From Morinoia aosen (taxonomy: Eukaryota; Arthropoda; Malacostraca; Amphipoda; Talitridae): DNA of 64,000 bases. A program made the translations under genes and the position numbers. Below the pieces are notes generated by a model, which saw only the letters and a list, made by a program, of their open reading frames with translations, did no database searches and had not been told where the DNA came from. Of the stretch, positions 11,860 through 24,124 are shown in pieces (within the stretch, counting starts at the first letter, position 1; each line of letters begins with the position of its first letter). Location: assembly GCA_030386875.1 (NCBI GenBank), contig CM059578.1:27079009-27143008 (forward strand), given 5' to 3'.

Positions 11860-12128
11860 AAATGATACTTTATTCCAACCAATGAAGCCTGATACATATC
11901 ATCTTGTACATTGGGTTTTCATATGCCTGATTAGTGATTACTAACACCAGGACGCAATGACGGTTACCCCAAGTCAAGCCGGAACCCATTTCCGACACCT
12001 GGGTGGAGGTGGAAATTGTGGCTGAGTTCTCCCTTTACCCAAAGTCGAAAACCATCGTGCACCGCCGGGATTCGAACTCCCGACGTCCCGTGAAGGGCGG
12101 GCTCTCAACCACTCAGCTGCGGGGACCA
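11860..12128 (-). mobile_element. tRNA-derived SINE, family A, copy 2
   Basis: On the minus strand the head runs CAGCTGAGTGGTTGAGAG (A-box side, like a Ser/Leu-type tRNA) and GGGAGTTCGAATCCCGGCGG (B box). Then come the core GCGTCCTGGTGTTAGTAAT and the tail GGAATAAAGTATCA. It is the clearest tRNA head in the window. The core motif AGGACGCAATGACGGTTACC is shared by all family-A copies. Confidence 0.9.
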
Positions 12129-12720
12129 GTAGCAAGATAACGGCGCACGATCAAATAAAGCACACAACACACGGAGATGAACGTGGTTGTCCACACCGAG
12201 AAAGCGCACACGGAACACGAGAGCACGCGCAGTCCGCATAGTGAGGACATCGTGACGGCGGCGTTGCTAAGAAAAGCGGACCTGCATCCCGTTAAAGCGT
12301 TCATGGCATGGGTTTAGGCGGGTGCATTATCCCCGCCACGACTCGTATTACTCTGCTAAGACAAGCATCGCGTCCATTAGAACAAGTAGGGATGCGAGAA
12401 ACAGCACGGCTGGCGGTGTCGTCCCGGCGCCGTGAAGCGTGCACGGCGACGCAGGCCGGCAAATAGTCCGGTAATTTGTCCCTATTTTGAGCAGCGGCGC
12501 AGGCCGAGCGTGGGAGATTACGGCCGTCTGCGCACGCGATCCTGGCACCGTGTTGTGGCCTCTCCGGTAGGGGGCTGTACCGGCACGTACTGTACCGGCA
12601 CGTACTGTGCTGTACCGGCATGCACCGTGTTTTGGCCTCTCCGATACGCGGCTGTACCGACACATACTGTGCTGCACCGACACGTACTGTACTGTACCGG
12701 TACAATACCGGGCTATATGA
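12129..12720. repeat. GC-rich stretch ending in a short tandem repeat
   Basis: Positions 12,129-12,550 are distinctly GC-rich with frequent CG and several open frames on both strands, but no recognisable protein. Positions 12,550-12,715 hold about eight copies of a 15-20-bp unit (CTGTACCGGCACGTACTG). Whether the GC-rich part is a CpG-rich promoter or decayed repeat cannot be told from sequence alone. Confidence 0.6.
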
Positions 12721-13554
12721 AGCGTTTATATAAAGGCTCAGAGACGCTGAACTTCAAATAAATTCTTCAAGTTGTTCGTATGATTAATTCGAAGAGCCAA
12801 CTATACATAATTTGCAATTCTCCATATTTCTCTTTAATTCATTATAAACGCCAGCCTTTACTTTCAACAGCCACAATGTTTACTGAAAATGATTTATGAA
12901 TTACATTCAGAATCACATTATTTTAATTATTTTTTCATACAATTGTAGTTTTTTATAGGTCTATACAACAAAAACGTTAAACTACATACTAATAAACAAT
13001 ATTTTATTCTCAGTAACTGATATGACTACAATAAACCATTCTAATTTCAAAACCATCATATTCACCATCAATTAACCATCGTGTTTTGCTAACAGTAACT
13101 ACTGAGTAATGTCCACAAGCCTACATATCAATAACGGCATTCACCAATTGTCAAACTTATCAATTTAGTGCTTTCAATGATCACAATATTTTTTTTTGCT
13201 TGTAATTATCACCGTATTTTTTTTTATTGGTTTTAAATACCACATTTTTTGCTTGTAATATGTAATCACAATTTTTTTGCATGCCATTATCTTAATAGTT
13301 TTTGCTTACAATAATCAACATGTTTTGCCGCAATTACCACCATTGCCTGCACTATGACCACAATGAACGCCATGTTTAGCCACAATATTATTATTATTAT
13401 CGTCGTGTTTTACCAAGATTTTCAGTCACATTTTGTAGACAATACCCACAATAACCATTGTGTTTTACCAAGATCAACTACAACACTATTTTCTGTTCAC
13501 AATAATTGCAGCGGTTTTTGACCCCGAAGCTGCTGACACGACGATGCTTGACGC
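12721..13554. other. AT-rich stretch with no gene seen
   Basis: Contains loose, decayed repeats of an ACAATAACCA-type unit (roughly 13,020-13,500). No coding segment was recognised. Confidence 0.6.
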
Positions 13555-13970
13555 TCGAGTACATCTAAATGTGTTAAATGTAAATATGTCAAAATGTTGA
13601 ATTTAGAAATGTTAAATGTAAAAATGTTCTTTGTAAAAAAATTTTGCGTGAAAATGTTTAGTGTAGAAATGTTAAATGTAAATATGTTTTGTGTGAAAAT
13701 GTTAAATTTAACAATGTTTAATGTAAAAATGCTGTATGTGAAAATCTTAACTGTCAAAATGTTAAATGTAAAGATGTTAAATGTAAAAATGTTAAAAGTA
13801 AAGATGTTAAATGTAATGATGATGAATGTAAAATGTTAAATTTAACAATGTTTAATGTAAAAATGTTCAATGTAAAAATGTTCAATGTAAAAATGTTAAA
13901 TTTAAAAATGTTAAATGGAAAATGAAAATTCAAAAATGTTGAACGTCAAAATGTAGAGCAAAATGTAATC
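13555..13970. repeat. 15-bp minisatellite
   Basis: About 27 units related to ATGTTAAATGTAAAA. The unit is a multiple of three, so one frame stays open (13,594-13,839) and reads as a false MLNVK-type repeat protein. Confidence 0.92.
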
Positions 13971-14094
13971 ACAAAGCAGCAATCCGACGTCTTCAAGAGG
14001 CAACTTTGCAACCTTGGGATGCGCCGCCTACAGGAAGAACAAACATTCTCCGATGCACAATCTGCACAACTGAACTCAAAAATATGGAAAAGGA

Positions 14095-14235
14095 AGAAAG
14101 AAGAAAAATCCAGTTTATTTCAAATGAAGATGATACAAAAAACTCATCATTGGTCTTTAAAATATCTTAAAGTAAGGACCCTCACATGGTACACACATGA
14201 GCATCGTGATACGCATGTCACCAGTCGAAAAATAT
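14095..14235 (-). mobile_element. Interspersed family B copy
   Basis: Purine-rich left end, then CAGTTTATTTCAAATGAAG, ATGATACAAAAAACTCATC and ATTGGTCTTTAAAATATC, then the inner motif GAGCATCGTGATACGCATGT. Compare the copies at 10,085 and 43,014. Confidence 0.7.
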
Positions 14236-14639
14236 CAAATATCGCAATCTTATAAAGAAATCCTACAACATTTGCAATAAATCCCGCTCTTCTATTGCAA
14301 TTTTGACGAGAAAATTGTCATGGGTAAACATTATACATATCGCTGTAAATATGATTGTAGATAATTTCCTCGAAAAGAGATATGTCGGTGAACTTCACGA
14401 GAGCCGAAAGGTTTGTGGTCATTAATTTTGAGGTGACTCGGAGATGCTCTTGGTTGGAAGGTGAGGTCAGATATGATTATTTTTGTCTAGATTTCCCTTA
14501 ACAAATAAGATTAAGATATGAAGTTCTACTGCACTTACTCGTCCACGTGTATTTTGCCTCGCATTTGGAAACATTAAGTGGTGCTGAATAACAGACAGAG
14601 CACAGCTAGCTGTGCAAAGAGCACGGCCAGCACTCGAAT

Positions 14640-15395
14640 GATGCAGCCAATACAACATGCACAGTGCAAAGAGCACACCAGCACACAAGAGATGCACCCA
14701 ATACACAGTATAAAGAGCACAAGAGATGCAGCCAATACACAGTGCAAAGAGCACAAGAGATACAGCCAATACACAGTGCAAAGAGCACATGAGATACAGC
14801 CAATACACAGTGCAAAGAGCACACAGCACACAAGAGATGCACCCAATACACAGTACAAAGAGCACAAGAGATGCAGCCAATACACAGTGCAAAGAGCACA
14901 CGAGATACAGCCAATACACAGTGCAAAGAGCACAAGAGATACAGCCAATACATAGTGCAAAGAGCACAAGAGATGCAGCCAATACACAGTGCAAAGAGCG
15001 CAAGAGATGCAGCCAATACACAGTGCAAAGAGCACAAAAGATGCAGCCAATACACAGTGCAAAGAGCACAAGAGATGCAGCAATACACAGTGCAAAGAGC
15101 ACAAGAGATGCAGCCAATACACAGTGCAAAGAGCACAAAAGATGCACCCAATACACAGTGCAAAGAGCACAAGAGATGGAGCCAATACACAGTGCAAAGA
15201 GCACAAAAGATGCACCCAATACACAGTGCAAAGGGCACAAGAGATGCAGCCAATACACAGTACAAAGAGCACACCAGCACACAAGAGAAGCAGCCAATAC
15301 ACAGTACAAAGAGCACAAGAGAGACAGCTAATACACAGTGCAAAGAGCACATGAGATACAACCAATACGCAGTGCAAAGAACACACCGGTACACC
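14640..15395. repeat. 34-bp minisatellite, about 20 units
   Basis: The unit contains CCAATACACAGTGCAAAGAG and CACAAGAGATGCAG. Several units carry a 13-15-bp insertion (CACACCAGCACACAAG), giving a higher-order pattern. A 34-bp unit free of stops shifts frame at each repeat, so frames up to 318 codons appear on both strands. They translate to the same short peptide in rotating frames and are not genes. Confidence 0.95.
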
Positions 15396-15513
15396 AGAGA
15401 TGCACCCATTAGCGATCAGTGCAACGTCCGCACTTGCCGGTCCAGCCGTCAAGACGACGGCCACCAACCGCGCGTTGCGGAAGCGGTAGTTAGGATACGC
15501 GCAGGCCGTCTTG

Positions 15514-15783
15514 CACGGTAGAGGAAACAAGGTAGGTTCAAACCATTTTTTTTTTTCGTTGACGGTGTGGGTTTGCTGAGGTCACGGCTCCAAGCCAATA
15601 GCAGCGATCATATTGCATCTGGTAGCACTGCTACCCCCGAATCTGGCTTCACTATTGGCCTAAGAGTGCGTTATGGTGACGTCATAAAGTTTGTTTGAAA
15701 TAAAGCCTTTCTATTGGCTAGCCGAACAAGAGCAAGTGTATTTTCTCCCATAGAAATGACCCTACCTTGTTTCCTCTACCGTG
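15514..15783. mobile_element. MITE with CRE-like core, copy 1
   Basis: Terminal inverted repeats of about 25 bp: CACGGTAGAGGAAACAAGGT at the left and its complement at the right. The interior carries AAGCCAATAGCAGCG, GGTGACGTCATAAAGTTTGT and TCTATTGGCTAGC. A related, more decayed copy lies in ALKBH7 intron 3 at 51,757-52,005. It has no coding capacity. Confidence 0.85.
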
Positions 15784-15957
15784 CCACGTTGTGTGCACTG
15801 TATTCGTGCCTGTGAGATAACCTGCGCAGGCAGACCTGATAGGGAGAAAAGACGTATACTTCCGGAGAGCTGTGACTTGCTGCCTGCGCTAGCGCACTTA
15901 ATGAAGAAAGTAGAACATGTTGTTCGACTTGTGCGTGCAAACCATGCAGACATATTA

Positions 15958-16080
15958 TTCAGGCATGGCAGGCGGCCTGTAAAGGCATGACAGGCAGCCT
16001 GCACAGGCATGACAGGCGGCCTGCACAGGCATGATAGGGGACCTGCACAGGCATTACAGAGGACCTGCACAAGTATACTT
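15958..16080. repeat. 22-bp tandem repeat
   Basis: Five copies of a 22-bp unit, AGGCATGACAGGCGGCCTGC plus AC, with starts at 15,961, 15,983 and 16,005 and onward. Confidence 0.92.
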
Positions 16081-16211
16081 GATACAAAAGCAGACCGGAA
16101 AGGATCAACGCACACACACCGGACATCCGACATTTCCGCATCTCGATAGACGAGCTCGGTAGGATGCGATTCCAAATCAGTGATGAGATCTTCCTGCTTT
16201 CGCCGATTAAA

Positions 16212-16530
16212 AGATGTTTTATTCCAGTCAAGCTTGATACATAATATCATCTTGTACATTGGTTTTTAAAATGCCTTATAACTAACACCAGGACGCAATG
16301 ACGGTTACCCCCGATCTAGCCGGTACCCATTTCCGACACCTGGGTAGCGTGGGGAATTGTGGCTGAGTTTTTCCTTTTCCCAACGCGGAGATACACCGGG
16401 CGGCACAGCCGGGATTTCTGTCCTCTGATGACCAGGTGTAAATTTCTGTTGTTTGATGACCAGGTGTAAATTTCTGTCCTCTGATGACCAGGTGTAAATT
16501 TCTGTTGTTTGATGACCAGGTGCTCTGACG
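16212..16530 (-). mobile_element. SINE family A, copy 3, with 31-bp repeats in place of the head
   Basis: Tail and core are intact: TTTTATTCCAGTCAAGC, ATCTTGTACATTGG, AGGACGCAATGACGGTTACC and CATTTCCGACACCTGGGTAG. Where the tRNA B box and head should follow, there are four copies of a 31-bp unit containing TGATGACCAGGTGTAAATTT. The head appears lost or replaced by tandem expansion. Confidence 0.8.
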
Positions 16531-17404
16531 GCCATGAAGTTTCAACATGAACATAGAATAATTTTCAGAATGCATTTGAATTTACTCAAAAGTTCACCTC
16601 CTCCTTTTGGTGCGCCTTTGTATCGAGGCTTGCATACGTCCCAGATGTTCAGTGATCACTTGATACCTTTAATTAAGGATTTTGATATTTTGTTTCAAGT
16701 CAGTATTCCAATTTCTTCTACTGGTCCCATGTTTGTCTTTTCTTCCTGGGTGTTAACGAACGATTGAATGCGGTAGAAGTTACTTTCAGGTTTCACAGTA
16801 AGATATTTTTACCTCGTGTATTGTAGCATCCTGCTGTATAAAAAAAATAATAATAAAGTGGCAGCCATGAGGCCTGTAGTTAATGATAATCACTTTTAGA
16901 TCAATTGCGTAAAGATATTTGGTTGAGTGACTGAGGGGGGACTATTAAAAGGTACTCGGAGATAACCGTAGAATGGCTGATCAATAATTTATTAACATCC
17001 CAAGAACTCCATTAGCTCACACGATACCCACACACATCGCATTCAAGAGCCATTTCACGCTCAACACACACATGTGTTCACACGATCAAACACACCACAC
17101 AAGCACCTGCGCAAAAAGACAAAACAAGATTTACTGCAGCGGACAAGCACATGGAACTATCATCACGCAAGATCCTTCACGCACCTTTCACGCTCCTTGC
17201 TCATCTTTCACGCATCGTTGTGGAAACATTCTACAGACCCACAAGCGGACAAATGAACGGGACAACGGCTAAAATTCGCCGAGCGCGTCGGTGCTTGTTT
17301 CGGCTGAGCAACGTCGGACGGTCCCCTTAGCAGGGATGTGTTATTAAAGAAAGGCCAGCGAGCCAACGAGAGCGTGAAGTGTGGCTATGGTAATTGGCAT
17401 CCGT
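16531..17404. other. No gene seen
   Basis: Mixed sequence with a CACA-rich stretch at 17,025-17,110. The short plus-strand frame at 16,534-16,767 has no recognisable domain. Confidence 0.5.
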
Positions 17405-17565
17405 ACAGTGCGTCTCGCGTGTGTTGTGATGTGTTGTGTGGTGTGATGTGTGTGTAGTGTGTTGTGTGTAGTGTGTTGTGTGGTGTGTTGTGTGTGGTGT
17501 GTTGTGTGGTGTGTTGTGTGTGGCGTGGTGTGTGTGCAGTGTGTTGTGTGTTGCGTGTGGTGTAT
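17405..17565. repeat. TGTGTTGTGTGG short tandem repeat
   Basis: Irregular array of TGTGTGTTGTGTGGTG-type units. The His/Thr-rich frames on the minus strand come from it. Confidence 0.92.
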
Positions 17566-17644
17566 CGAGTCTTTCCTTGCTTGCATGGCGCTGTGAGGGA
17601 CTTTCTGGTGATGTCGTGTGCATGCAGCCTTTCTTAATTAACTG

Positions 17645-17850
17645 AGGGCTTAGCATAGTTCAATTGATCCTTACACCGCAGTCGTGGATTTAGCATAACT
17701 CAACTAATCCTTTTCAGTCGTGGATTTGCCACAGTACAACTGATCCTCACACCACAGTCGTGGTTTTAGCATAGCTCAACCAATCCTTCCAGTCGTGGAT
17801 TTACCAGGTATACAACTGATCTTTACACCACATTCATGGATGTAGCCTAA
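17645..17850. repeat. Paired tandem repeat, unit about 40 and 85 bp
   Basis: Half-units containing CAGTCGTGGATTTAGCATA and CAACTGATCCTTACACCACA alternate with shorter relatives, giving a higher-order unit of about 85 bp repeated two and a half times. Confidence 0.75.
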
Positions 17851-18259
17851 TTGGATAACTAATTTATAACTGGATGATATCCCCACTGCATGAAAGCTTC
17901 CGCTTTGTGAACTTATTTATTATTATTATTATCATCATTATTAACATTATTATTATCATTATATTAAATTCTTTATCAACTGAGAACATGCACAGGGGAA
18001 ATAGAAATAGGAAGCAGGAGATGCCAGCATGACCCGGTTTGGGGGCGAGGGGGTTAGCAGAAAAGAAGGAGGGGGTCGGCCGGGGGCGTAATTGTAGAGG
18101 GGGCGAAGTTTGGCGCCGCGCAGAACACAAAGAGAATAAAATACAGACGCCCATGCAGTTTTGTTGCTCCTCTGCTCGAGTGCTTCCGGCGCAGCGGCGG
18201 CTACGACTTGAGCTGAGCTCGTACTCCAGAGATATGCTCGAGTGCTGTGTTGTGTGCAT

Positions 18260-18290
18260 GTGTGTGGGAGGGCCACACATCCCTCTGAGT

Positions 18291-18321
<31 letters not shown>

Positions 18322-18865
18322 GTGGGAGGGCCACACATCCCTCTGAGTTGTGTGTGTGTGTGTGTGTGCGCGCGTGGGGGCCACGCATCCCTCTGAGTTG
18401 TGTGTGTGCGTGGGGGCCACACATCCCTCTGAGTTGTGTGTGTGTGTGTGTGTGCGTGGGGGCCACACATCCCTCTGCGTTGTGTGTGCGTGCGTGTGTG
18501 GGAGGGCCACACATCCCTCTGAGTTGTGTGTGTGTGTGTGTGTGTGTGGGAGGGCCACACATCCCTCTGAGTTGTGTGTGTGTGTGTGCGTGGGGGCCAC
18601 ATATCCCTCTCAGTTGTGTGTGTGTGTGTGTGCGTGGGGGCCACACTTCCCTCTGAGTTGTGTGTGTGTGTGTGAGTGCGTGGGGGCCACACATCCCTCT
18701 GAGTTGTGTGTGTGTGCGTGGGGGCCACACATCCCTCTGAGTTGTGTGTGTGTGTGCGTGGGGGCCACACATCCCTCTGAGGTGTGTGTGTGTGCGTGGG
18801 GACCACATATATCTCTGAGTTGTGTGTGTGTGTGGGGGCCACACATCCCTCTGTGCTGTGCGTGT
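18260..18865. repeat. Minisatellite with embedded (GT)n
   Basis: About 14 units of GGCCACACATCCCTCTGAGT, each joined to a (GT)n tract of differing length, so the period varies from about 35 to 55 bp. Frames up to 326 codons on both strands are artefacts of this array. Confidence 0.95.
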
Positions 18866-18959
18866 GCGTGTACGCGCGTGTTCGTGCGCACGTGCGTGCG
18901 TGAGTAATGAGTATGTGCATGAGTTCGTAATGAGTATGAGCGTCTATGCGTGCATGCAT

Positions 18960-19076
18960 GGGTACAACGAACGAGCCAACGAGCGAACGGGCAAACGGGC
19001 AAACGGACAAATGGGCGAACGAGAGAAAGAGTGAACGAGCCAACGAGCGAGCGAACGAGCAAACGAACAAACGATT
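18960..19076. repeat. 8-bp AACGAGCC-type repeat
   Basis: About 14 units of AACGAGCC, AACGGGCA or AACGAGCG. Confidence 0.85.
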
Positions 19077-20814
19077 GAATTACGTATATATTTAGTGCCT
19101 ACAGCAGCTGGGTAACGTATTGCTTTGCCCACAAATACGCTCGACAACTAGTTTTATATCAATTCATTAATATGTAAGTAAAGATTTAAATTCATTGCTG
19201 AATGCAAATTTGTAGGAATAAGTAATGAACATTTTTCTTACTTCTTAATTCAGTACTTGCGTTACTATAACAAAGAACTCATGTTGTCGCACCACACACC
19301 ACTTACACCACACCAACTTTCTCTACAGAACACCAGTTTGCAAGAAATGATGCAATGATTAGAAGATAAAGTCATCAGACAGTGCACTCTCATGGCGGTC
19401 TACATCATGCACCACCTCACGCTCTCTCGTGCTCTTTATATGTACTTACGTGTACAATAAATAAATTACAGAGCAGGTGGGTGTTGAGAGAATTGTGTTG
19501 GTGTAGAATGCGTCATTGAACCGGACGGTATTATGCAAATACCGCAATTTGATCAGTCTAATGCGTAACTATATTACTGAATTAGGTTAAACATTACAGT
19601 ATGAATTAGGTTAAACATTACTGTACACCGTAGAATAGCGCTAGAGGTAGGATGCCCTAGAAGTCTCCGAACTTATTTGGGCCCACAGGTAGCTATACTC
19701 AAATTTGACCATTGTACTAGACTTAAGAAACAATCTACTCCTGTATCGCTTGTGGTAAATAAATTGTTTGAATTGTTTAATTTGTTTAAAGAAACCACTC
19801 CTTGTCTTATTAGGCACTTTTATTATTGCTCACGTTATATATAAGCATTATTTATATCATAATAAAATGCTTGTAATATATAATTTCATGGCATTATAAG
19901 CATTATATGAAATTTATATATATATATATATATATATACTATAGGAAGTGAGGTCACTCCTCATCATTAATTGAACTTCGTCGATTCCGCTCTGGTGAAA
20001 GAGGGGTAACTTCCCGTGAGCAAGAGGAAAAATCAGCCATTGTTAGCGGTGCTTATTCTTGTAGAGCTTGACCCTGAATATGGAGTGCACAGAGAATATC
20101 TGCCACAAAGCCATCAGCTCTTCTGTGCGTAAACTTGTCTCAAAATCAAAATAAAAACAAGTGTCTGCGGTGCACAGTATCAATCACGGTATTCTGACAC
20201 ACTTATGTGAGTCATTGGCTGTCTCGACTCACGTAAGTGTGTCAACCATGATGCACGTGGCGTGAGTTAGCACTATTTCACACACATCTATTGTTTTGTC
20301 ACACTAGCCTGTGAATGAATGCATTGACTGACATAATACAGGAATTTGAAGCATAGCCAAGATTTCAAGGTTTTGGGAGAGTTATATTCCATTGCCACAT
20401 TTCAAAGAATATTTTTAAGCAAGAAAATTTCCCTTCAAGTGGATGTGAATTTGTGATTTAAATTTCCCGATCTCTTGAGAATGGGGCGAATAGAGAGACG
20501 CTAATATGTGAAAGATTGCTCAGAATAATCGTTTGACTCACATAAGGGAGAAAATGTTTTAAAGTGCGCACGCTGCTTGTTGACTTCAAAATAATGAGTT
20601 TCCGTGGCAGTTAATGCCGTCAAACCAGATTTTTGTTGACTTACGATCTATGTGCACTATTTAAAACATCATTTTTAAAAATTTTCTCAGCTAATTCTTT
20701 TACACGGCTTTTAAAAGCGAACGATCTTCTTTGTATTTAATTCACGACTCGATATCCCCCAAATTCTGTTTAGCTTGAAATTAACCGTCCTTGAAGATCG
20801 TTTAGCCATCTCAT
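19077..20814. other. No gene seen; (TA)n and other simple repeats
   Basis: Includes a (TA)n tract near 19,913-19,938 and a 25-bp direct repeat near 19,575-19,622 (GAATTAGGTTAAACATTAC twice). The AATAAATTGTTTGAATTGTT run near 19,758 resembles the 3' end of a LINE, but no reverse transcriptase was found next to it. Confidence 0.5.
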
Positions 20815-21200
20815 AAGTTAACCAACGTACCACAAAATGAGTTCTCATAAAATAAGCCATCTGATTAACACCATCCATTACCAGTTACTCCATAACCTAA
20901 CCAACGTACCACAAAATGTGTTCTCATAAAATAAGCCATCTGATTAACACCATCCATTACCAGTTACTCCATAACCTAACCAACGTACCACAAAATGTGT
21001 TCTCATAAAATAAGCCATCTGATCAACACCATCCATCTCTAGTTACTCCATAACCTAACCAACGTACCACAAAATGTGTTCTCATAAAATAAGCCATCTG
21101 ATCAACACCATCCATCTCTAGTTACTCCCTAACCTAACCAACGAACCACAAAATGTGTTCTCATAAAATAACTCATCCGACCCACACCATCTATCAGTAG
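20815..21200. repeat. 79-bp tandem repeat, five units
   Basis: The unit contains AACCTAACCAACGTACCACA and TGTTCTCATAAAATAAGCCA. CCAACGTACC starts at 20,822 and 20,901 and onward. The last unit is more diverged. Confidence 0.95.
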
Positions 21201-22003
21201 TTACTTCACTTGTGTCATCAGCGAGTTTGCCTGCTTGATTTCTCAGCTAACTTGTCACCCCAGATTTGAAGGATTTTTTAGCATGATAGAAAGTTAGTGA
21301 CTGCAGCTCACTTTTGCAACCTCACCTAAAAATTTACAACTGAAAATAACGAATTGGAAAATATCATAATTTATAAAACTCTTTTGAAAATTTCAAAATT
21401 GAAAATTAGTAATTTTTAAATATTACAGTAGAAAATTTCTAAACTGAAAACTTCAAGGACAAAATCGCTTCTTTATTTTCAAACTCGCGTCTAATGACCC
21501 TGGCCTGTGACGGACGATGAACGCAATTTAATTCGCACTCAACTCTAATTTCCTCTATATTTCCTAAATGTGAAAAGATTAAATGTTCTGAAATCAAAAT
21601 GCAGAATTCCAAGCTCCTCGACTTACATTCAATTTTGGAAATTCGTATTTTGGAACCCGAGTGCTCAGCCACCATGGTCTCAATTTCACCAATTAAGCTT
21701 TCAAAAATAGCGAGCGCATTTTTTCTTTAGCTCATGAGGTAAAAAAATGAGAAGAAAGTTGAAATATCTAGCGGGTGAGGAACCGCAAACTAATGAGTAT
21801 CATACTGGAGTAATTTACTCAATTTTGCCTGAGTTATCCATTCCTCAATAATATTCAACTGAGACAAAAGCAGGTGCTCTGAGCACAACACACTTGCGTG
21901 CGTGGGAGTCTAATCAATATTTGGTCCGCTCAGTAACAGGCCACCGAATTTCACAGCGACAGTCCTCGCCAACAGTTACAAAATGTTAAGAACATGAGCA
22001 AAT

Positions 22004-22232
22004 TTAACACGTTGACTGCGATGGGTTAAGCTGAAGTTCAATATTCAACTCAAATTTATAACCAAAAAGTTGTTAGCAATTTTACAAATATCAAACATTA
22101 ACTGGGTCCATTGAATTTCACTAGTTTAAAAAAATTATTGAATGTTTTCTAACGGTCCAGCGATGAGTCGTCTCGCAGCAGGAAAAACATAAGCACGAGC
22201 CACCGATAGGGGTATCGCCGGCAACGTATTAA
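22004..22232. mobile_element. TTAA-flanked MITE, family P2
   Basis: Begins TTAACACGTTGACTGCGATG and ends GGCAACGTATTAA, 229 bp. It matches in length and order the copy at 60,374-60,601 (228 bp, opposite orientation). Relatives lie at 26,242 and 42,961. It has no coding capacity; TTAA ends fit a piggyBac-like source. Confidence 0.8.
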
Positions 22233-22304
22233 GGAAAATTTTAGTTTTTTGTGAAACAGTGATTGAAAATTTTCAGTCGTCTCCAATTTCAATAACGAAA
22301 ACTT

Positions 22305-22490
22305 TAAATACGGGGTAATTCCAATTCCAAAAACGTTAAAAACGGAGCAATGTCAATTACAAAAACATAAAATACGGGGTAATTTCATTTATAAAGATGT
22401 TAAATACAGAGTAATTTCAATTACAAATAGCGTTAAATGCGGAACAATTTTAATTTCAAATAACGTTAAATGAGGATTCATTTCAATGTA
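22305..22490. repeat. 31-bp tandem repeat
   Basis: Five or six units with AAATACGGGGTAATTTCAAT and a run like ACAAAAACGTT. Confidence 0.85.
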
Positions 22491-22721
22491 TATTCAACAC
22501 AAGCGTTCCATAATTAAAAAGATGCAGTTTTTGCCCAGGTTGTCTCGAGATTTATCGGTTTTCAGGAGAATAAAGCGATGGAAGTGGAAGAGCAGAAAAC
22601 TCCCTTTGGTGAGATATTTATGACAATTTTAATGAGAAACAAGAAACAAAAGAAAGACAAAAGGCGAAAGAGAACACGCAAAGAAACCTATTGTGGCGAC
22701 CCCAAGACATGCAGGCAATCG

Positions 22722-23020
22722 ATGCTCTAGCTCGGCTTCTATAAGGAGCCGTAATTTGCTCCATTTTGTTTAATTTCAATACCATGATGAAAACCACCTC
22801 GTTATTTGAGCCTTTAGTAGAAATGCAGTGCAGTCGCAAATGTTTCATTAACTCTATCTTTTTCAACATACTCTAGCTCGGCTCGTATCTGGGGCCGTAA
22901 TTTATTCCATGTTATTTAATTTCAATACCGTGATGAAGAACAGCCTCATTATGTTGGCCTTTAGTAGATTTGCGGTGAAGTCCTGAATATCTTATTAACC
23001 CCATACTTTTTCAACATGAA
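22722..23020. repeat. 146-bp direct duplication
   Basis: Two copies beginning CTCTAGCTCGGCT at 22,725 and 22,871. Both contain GCCGTAATTT, TTTAATTTCAATACC and GATGAA, and both end with CTTTTTCAACAT. Confidence 0.9.
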
Positions 23021-23479
23021 GGAAAAGATTTCATCAGTCGTGTTGCCTTCCCTTCCAAGAAGCTGATCGATTTTCTGCATTCAATTTCTTCAAAAATAAG
23101 TAAGAACTAGTCACAATGTTTTGCATTATTAAGCCTTAAGTCCATAGAAATTTATTCTTTTTCCTAATAAAAAGCAAGTTCTGTCAATTTTATGAAATTA
23201 GTATCTGAATGGACACATTCAATTTTTTAATTAATGCAAAATTCTAATCGTACCCTCGAAATTCCCTCGAATTCTTATCGTTCCATACCCTCTCTTTCAA
23301 ACAAAGGAAAAACTATCAAAGAACTCCGATCTCGGCTATCGAATTCGCATCATATCATTAATAAGTCACCCAAAAAGACTACGACGTAACGGGGAGAAAA
23401 ATTTACTGTAGAACCCTGGTTTCATGGTACACATTTGAACAACTTCTCTGTATTTTACCCTAAAACAAACTGGAGAGTA

Positions 23480-23815
23480 CGACAACAGAGAAGGGCAAGA
23501 AACAAAAGCTTGTCAACGAATCCTGATAGCTGCATTTGAGAAATTTTACGTCACTCAAAGCACAAATAAAGAAAACAAAAGATAAGAAGACAAGCAATTT
23601 CAAAACAAGCTCATCAACAAACCCTGGTAGCTACATTTGAGATATTTCATATAATTTCAGGCACAAACAAAGAGAAAGAAAGATAAGAAGACAAAGAAAA
23701 ACAAGAAACACAAGCTCGTCAACGAACCCTGGTAGGTACGTTTAAGCAATTTCACGTCACTCCAAGCACAAACGAAGAGAAAGAAAGATAAGAAGACAAA
23801 GAGGAACAGGTTCAT
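23480..23815. repeat. Tandem repeat of about 100 bp
   Basis: Three to four units with AAAGATAAGAAGACAA, AAGCTCGTCAACGAACCCTG, GGTAGCTACATTTGAG and TTTCACGTCACTCCAAGC. Confidence 0.85.
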
Positions 23816-24124
23816 CAGGACTTGCCAGCTCCCTTTTAGCGGGAGTATCTGTGCGGGGTCCCAATTTACTAAGGTGGTCCAGTTTGCGAGATCGCGCCCG
23901 AATACTGCTCATAAATCGCCGTCCCAACGACCGGAGGGGGCTAGGGGGGTCCGGCTGTTAAGGGAGGGGGTCGGAGCAGGGGGCCGCGTGCCTTTAGACG
24001 AAAAAATGCCATGTTAAAAGGAGGCAAAGCGAGAGCGGAGTTGGCACTATATATGGCGGCTGATTGTGCTTCTTTCTGTGATGGCCGGGGGGCAGGGAGG
24101 GAGGGGAGGTGGCTTCTCGAGGAG

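Noticed and set aside
11860-12128. tRNA gene
   Set aside because: The tRNA-like head is followed by the same core and tail in five places, and the cloverleaf is degenerate; it is a SINE head. The same applies to the heads at 9252, 25,147 and 49,497.
14467-15530. Long minus- and plus-strand frames (up to 318 codons)
   Set aside because: They lie on a 34-bp tandem array and translate to one repeated peptide in rotating frames; no domain, no start context, no splice support.
17864-19070. His/Thr-rich and Cys/Val-rich frames up to 326 codons on both strands
   Set aside because: Produced by the minisatellite with embedded (GT)n; the same DNA is open on opposite strands.
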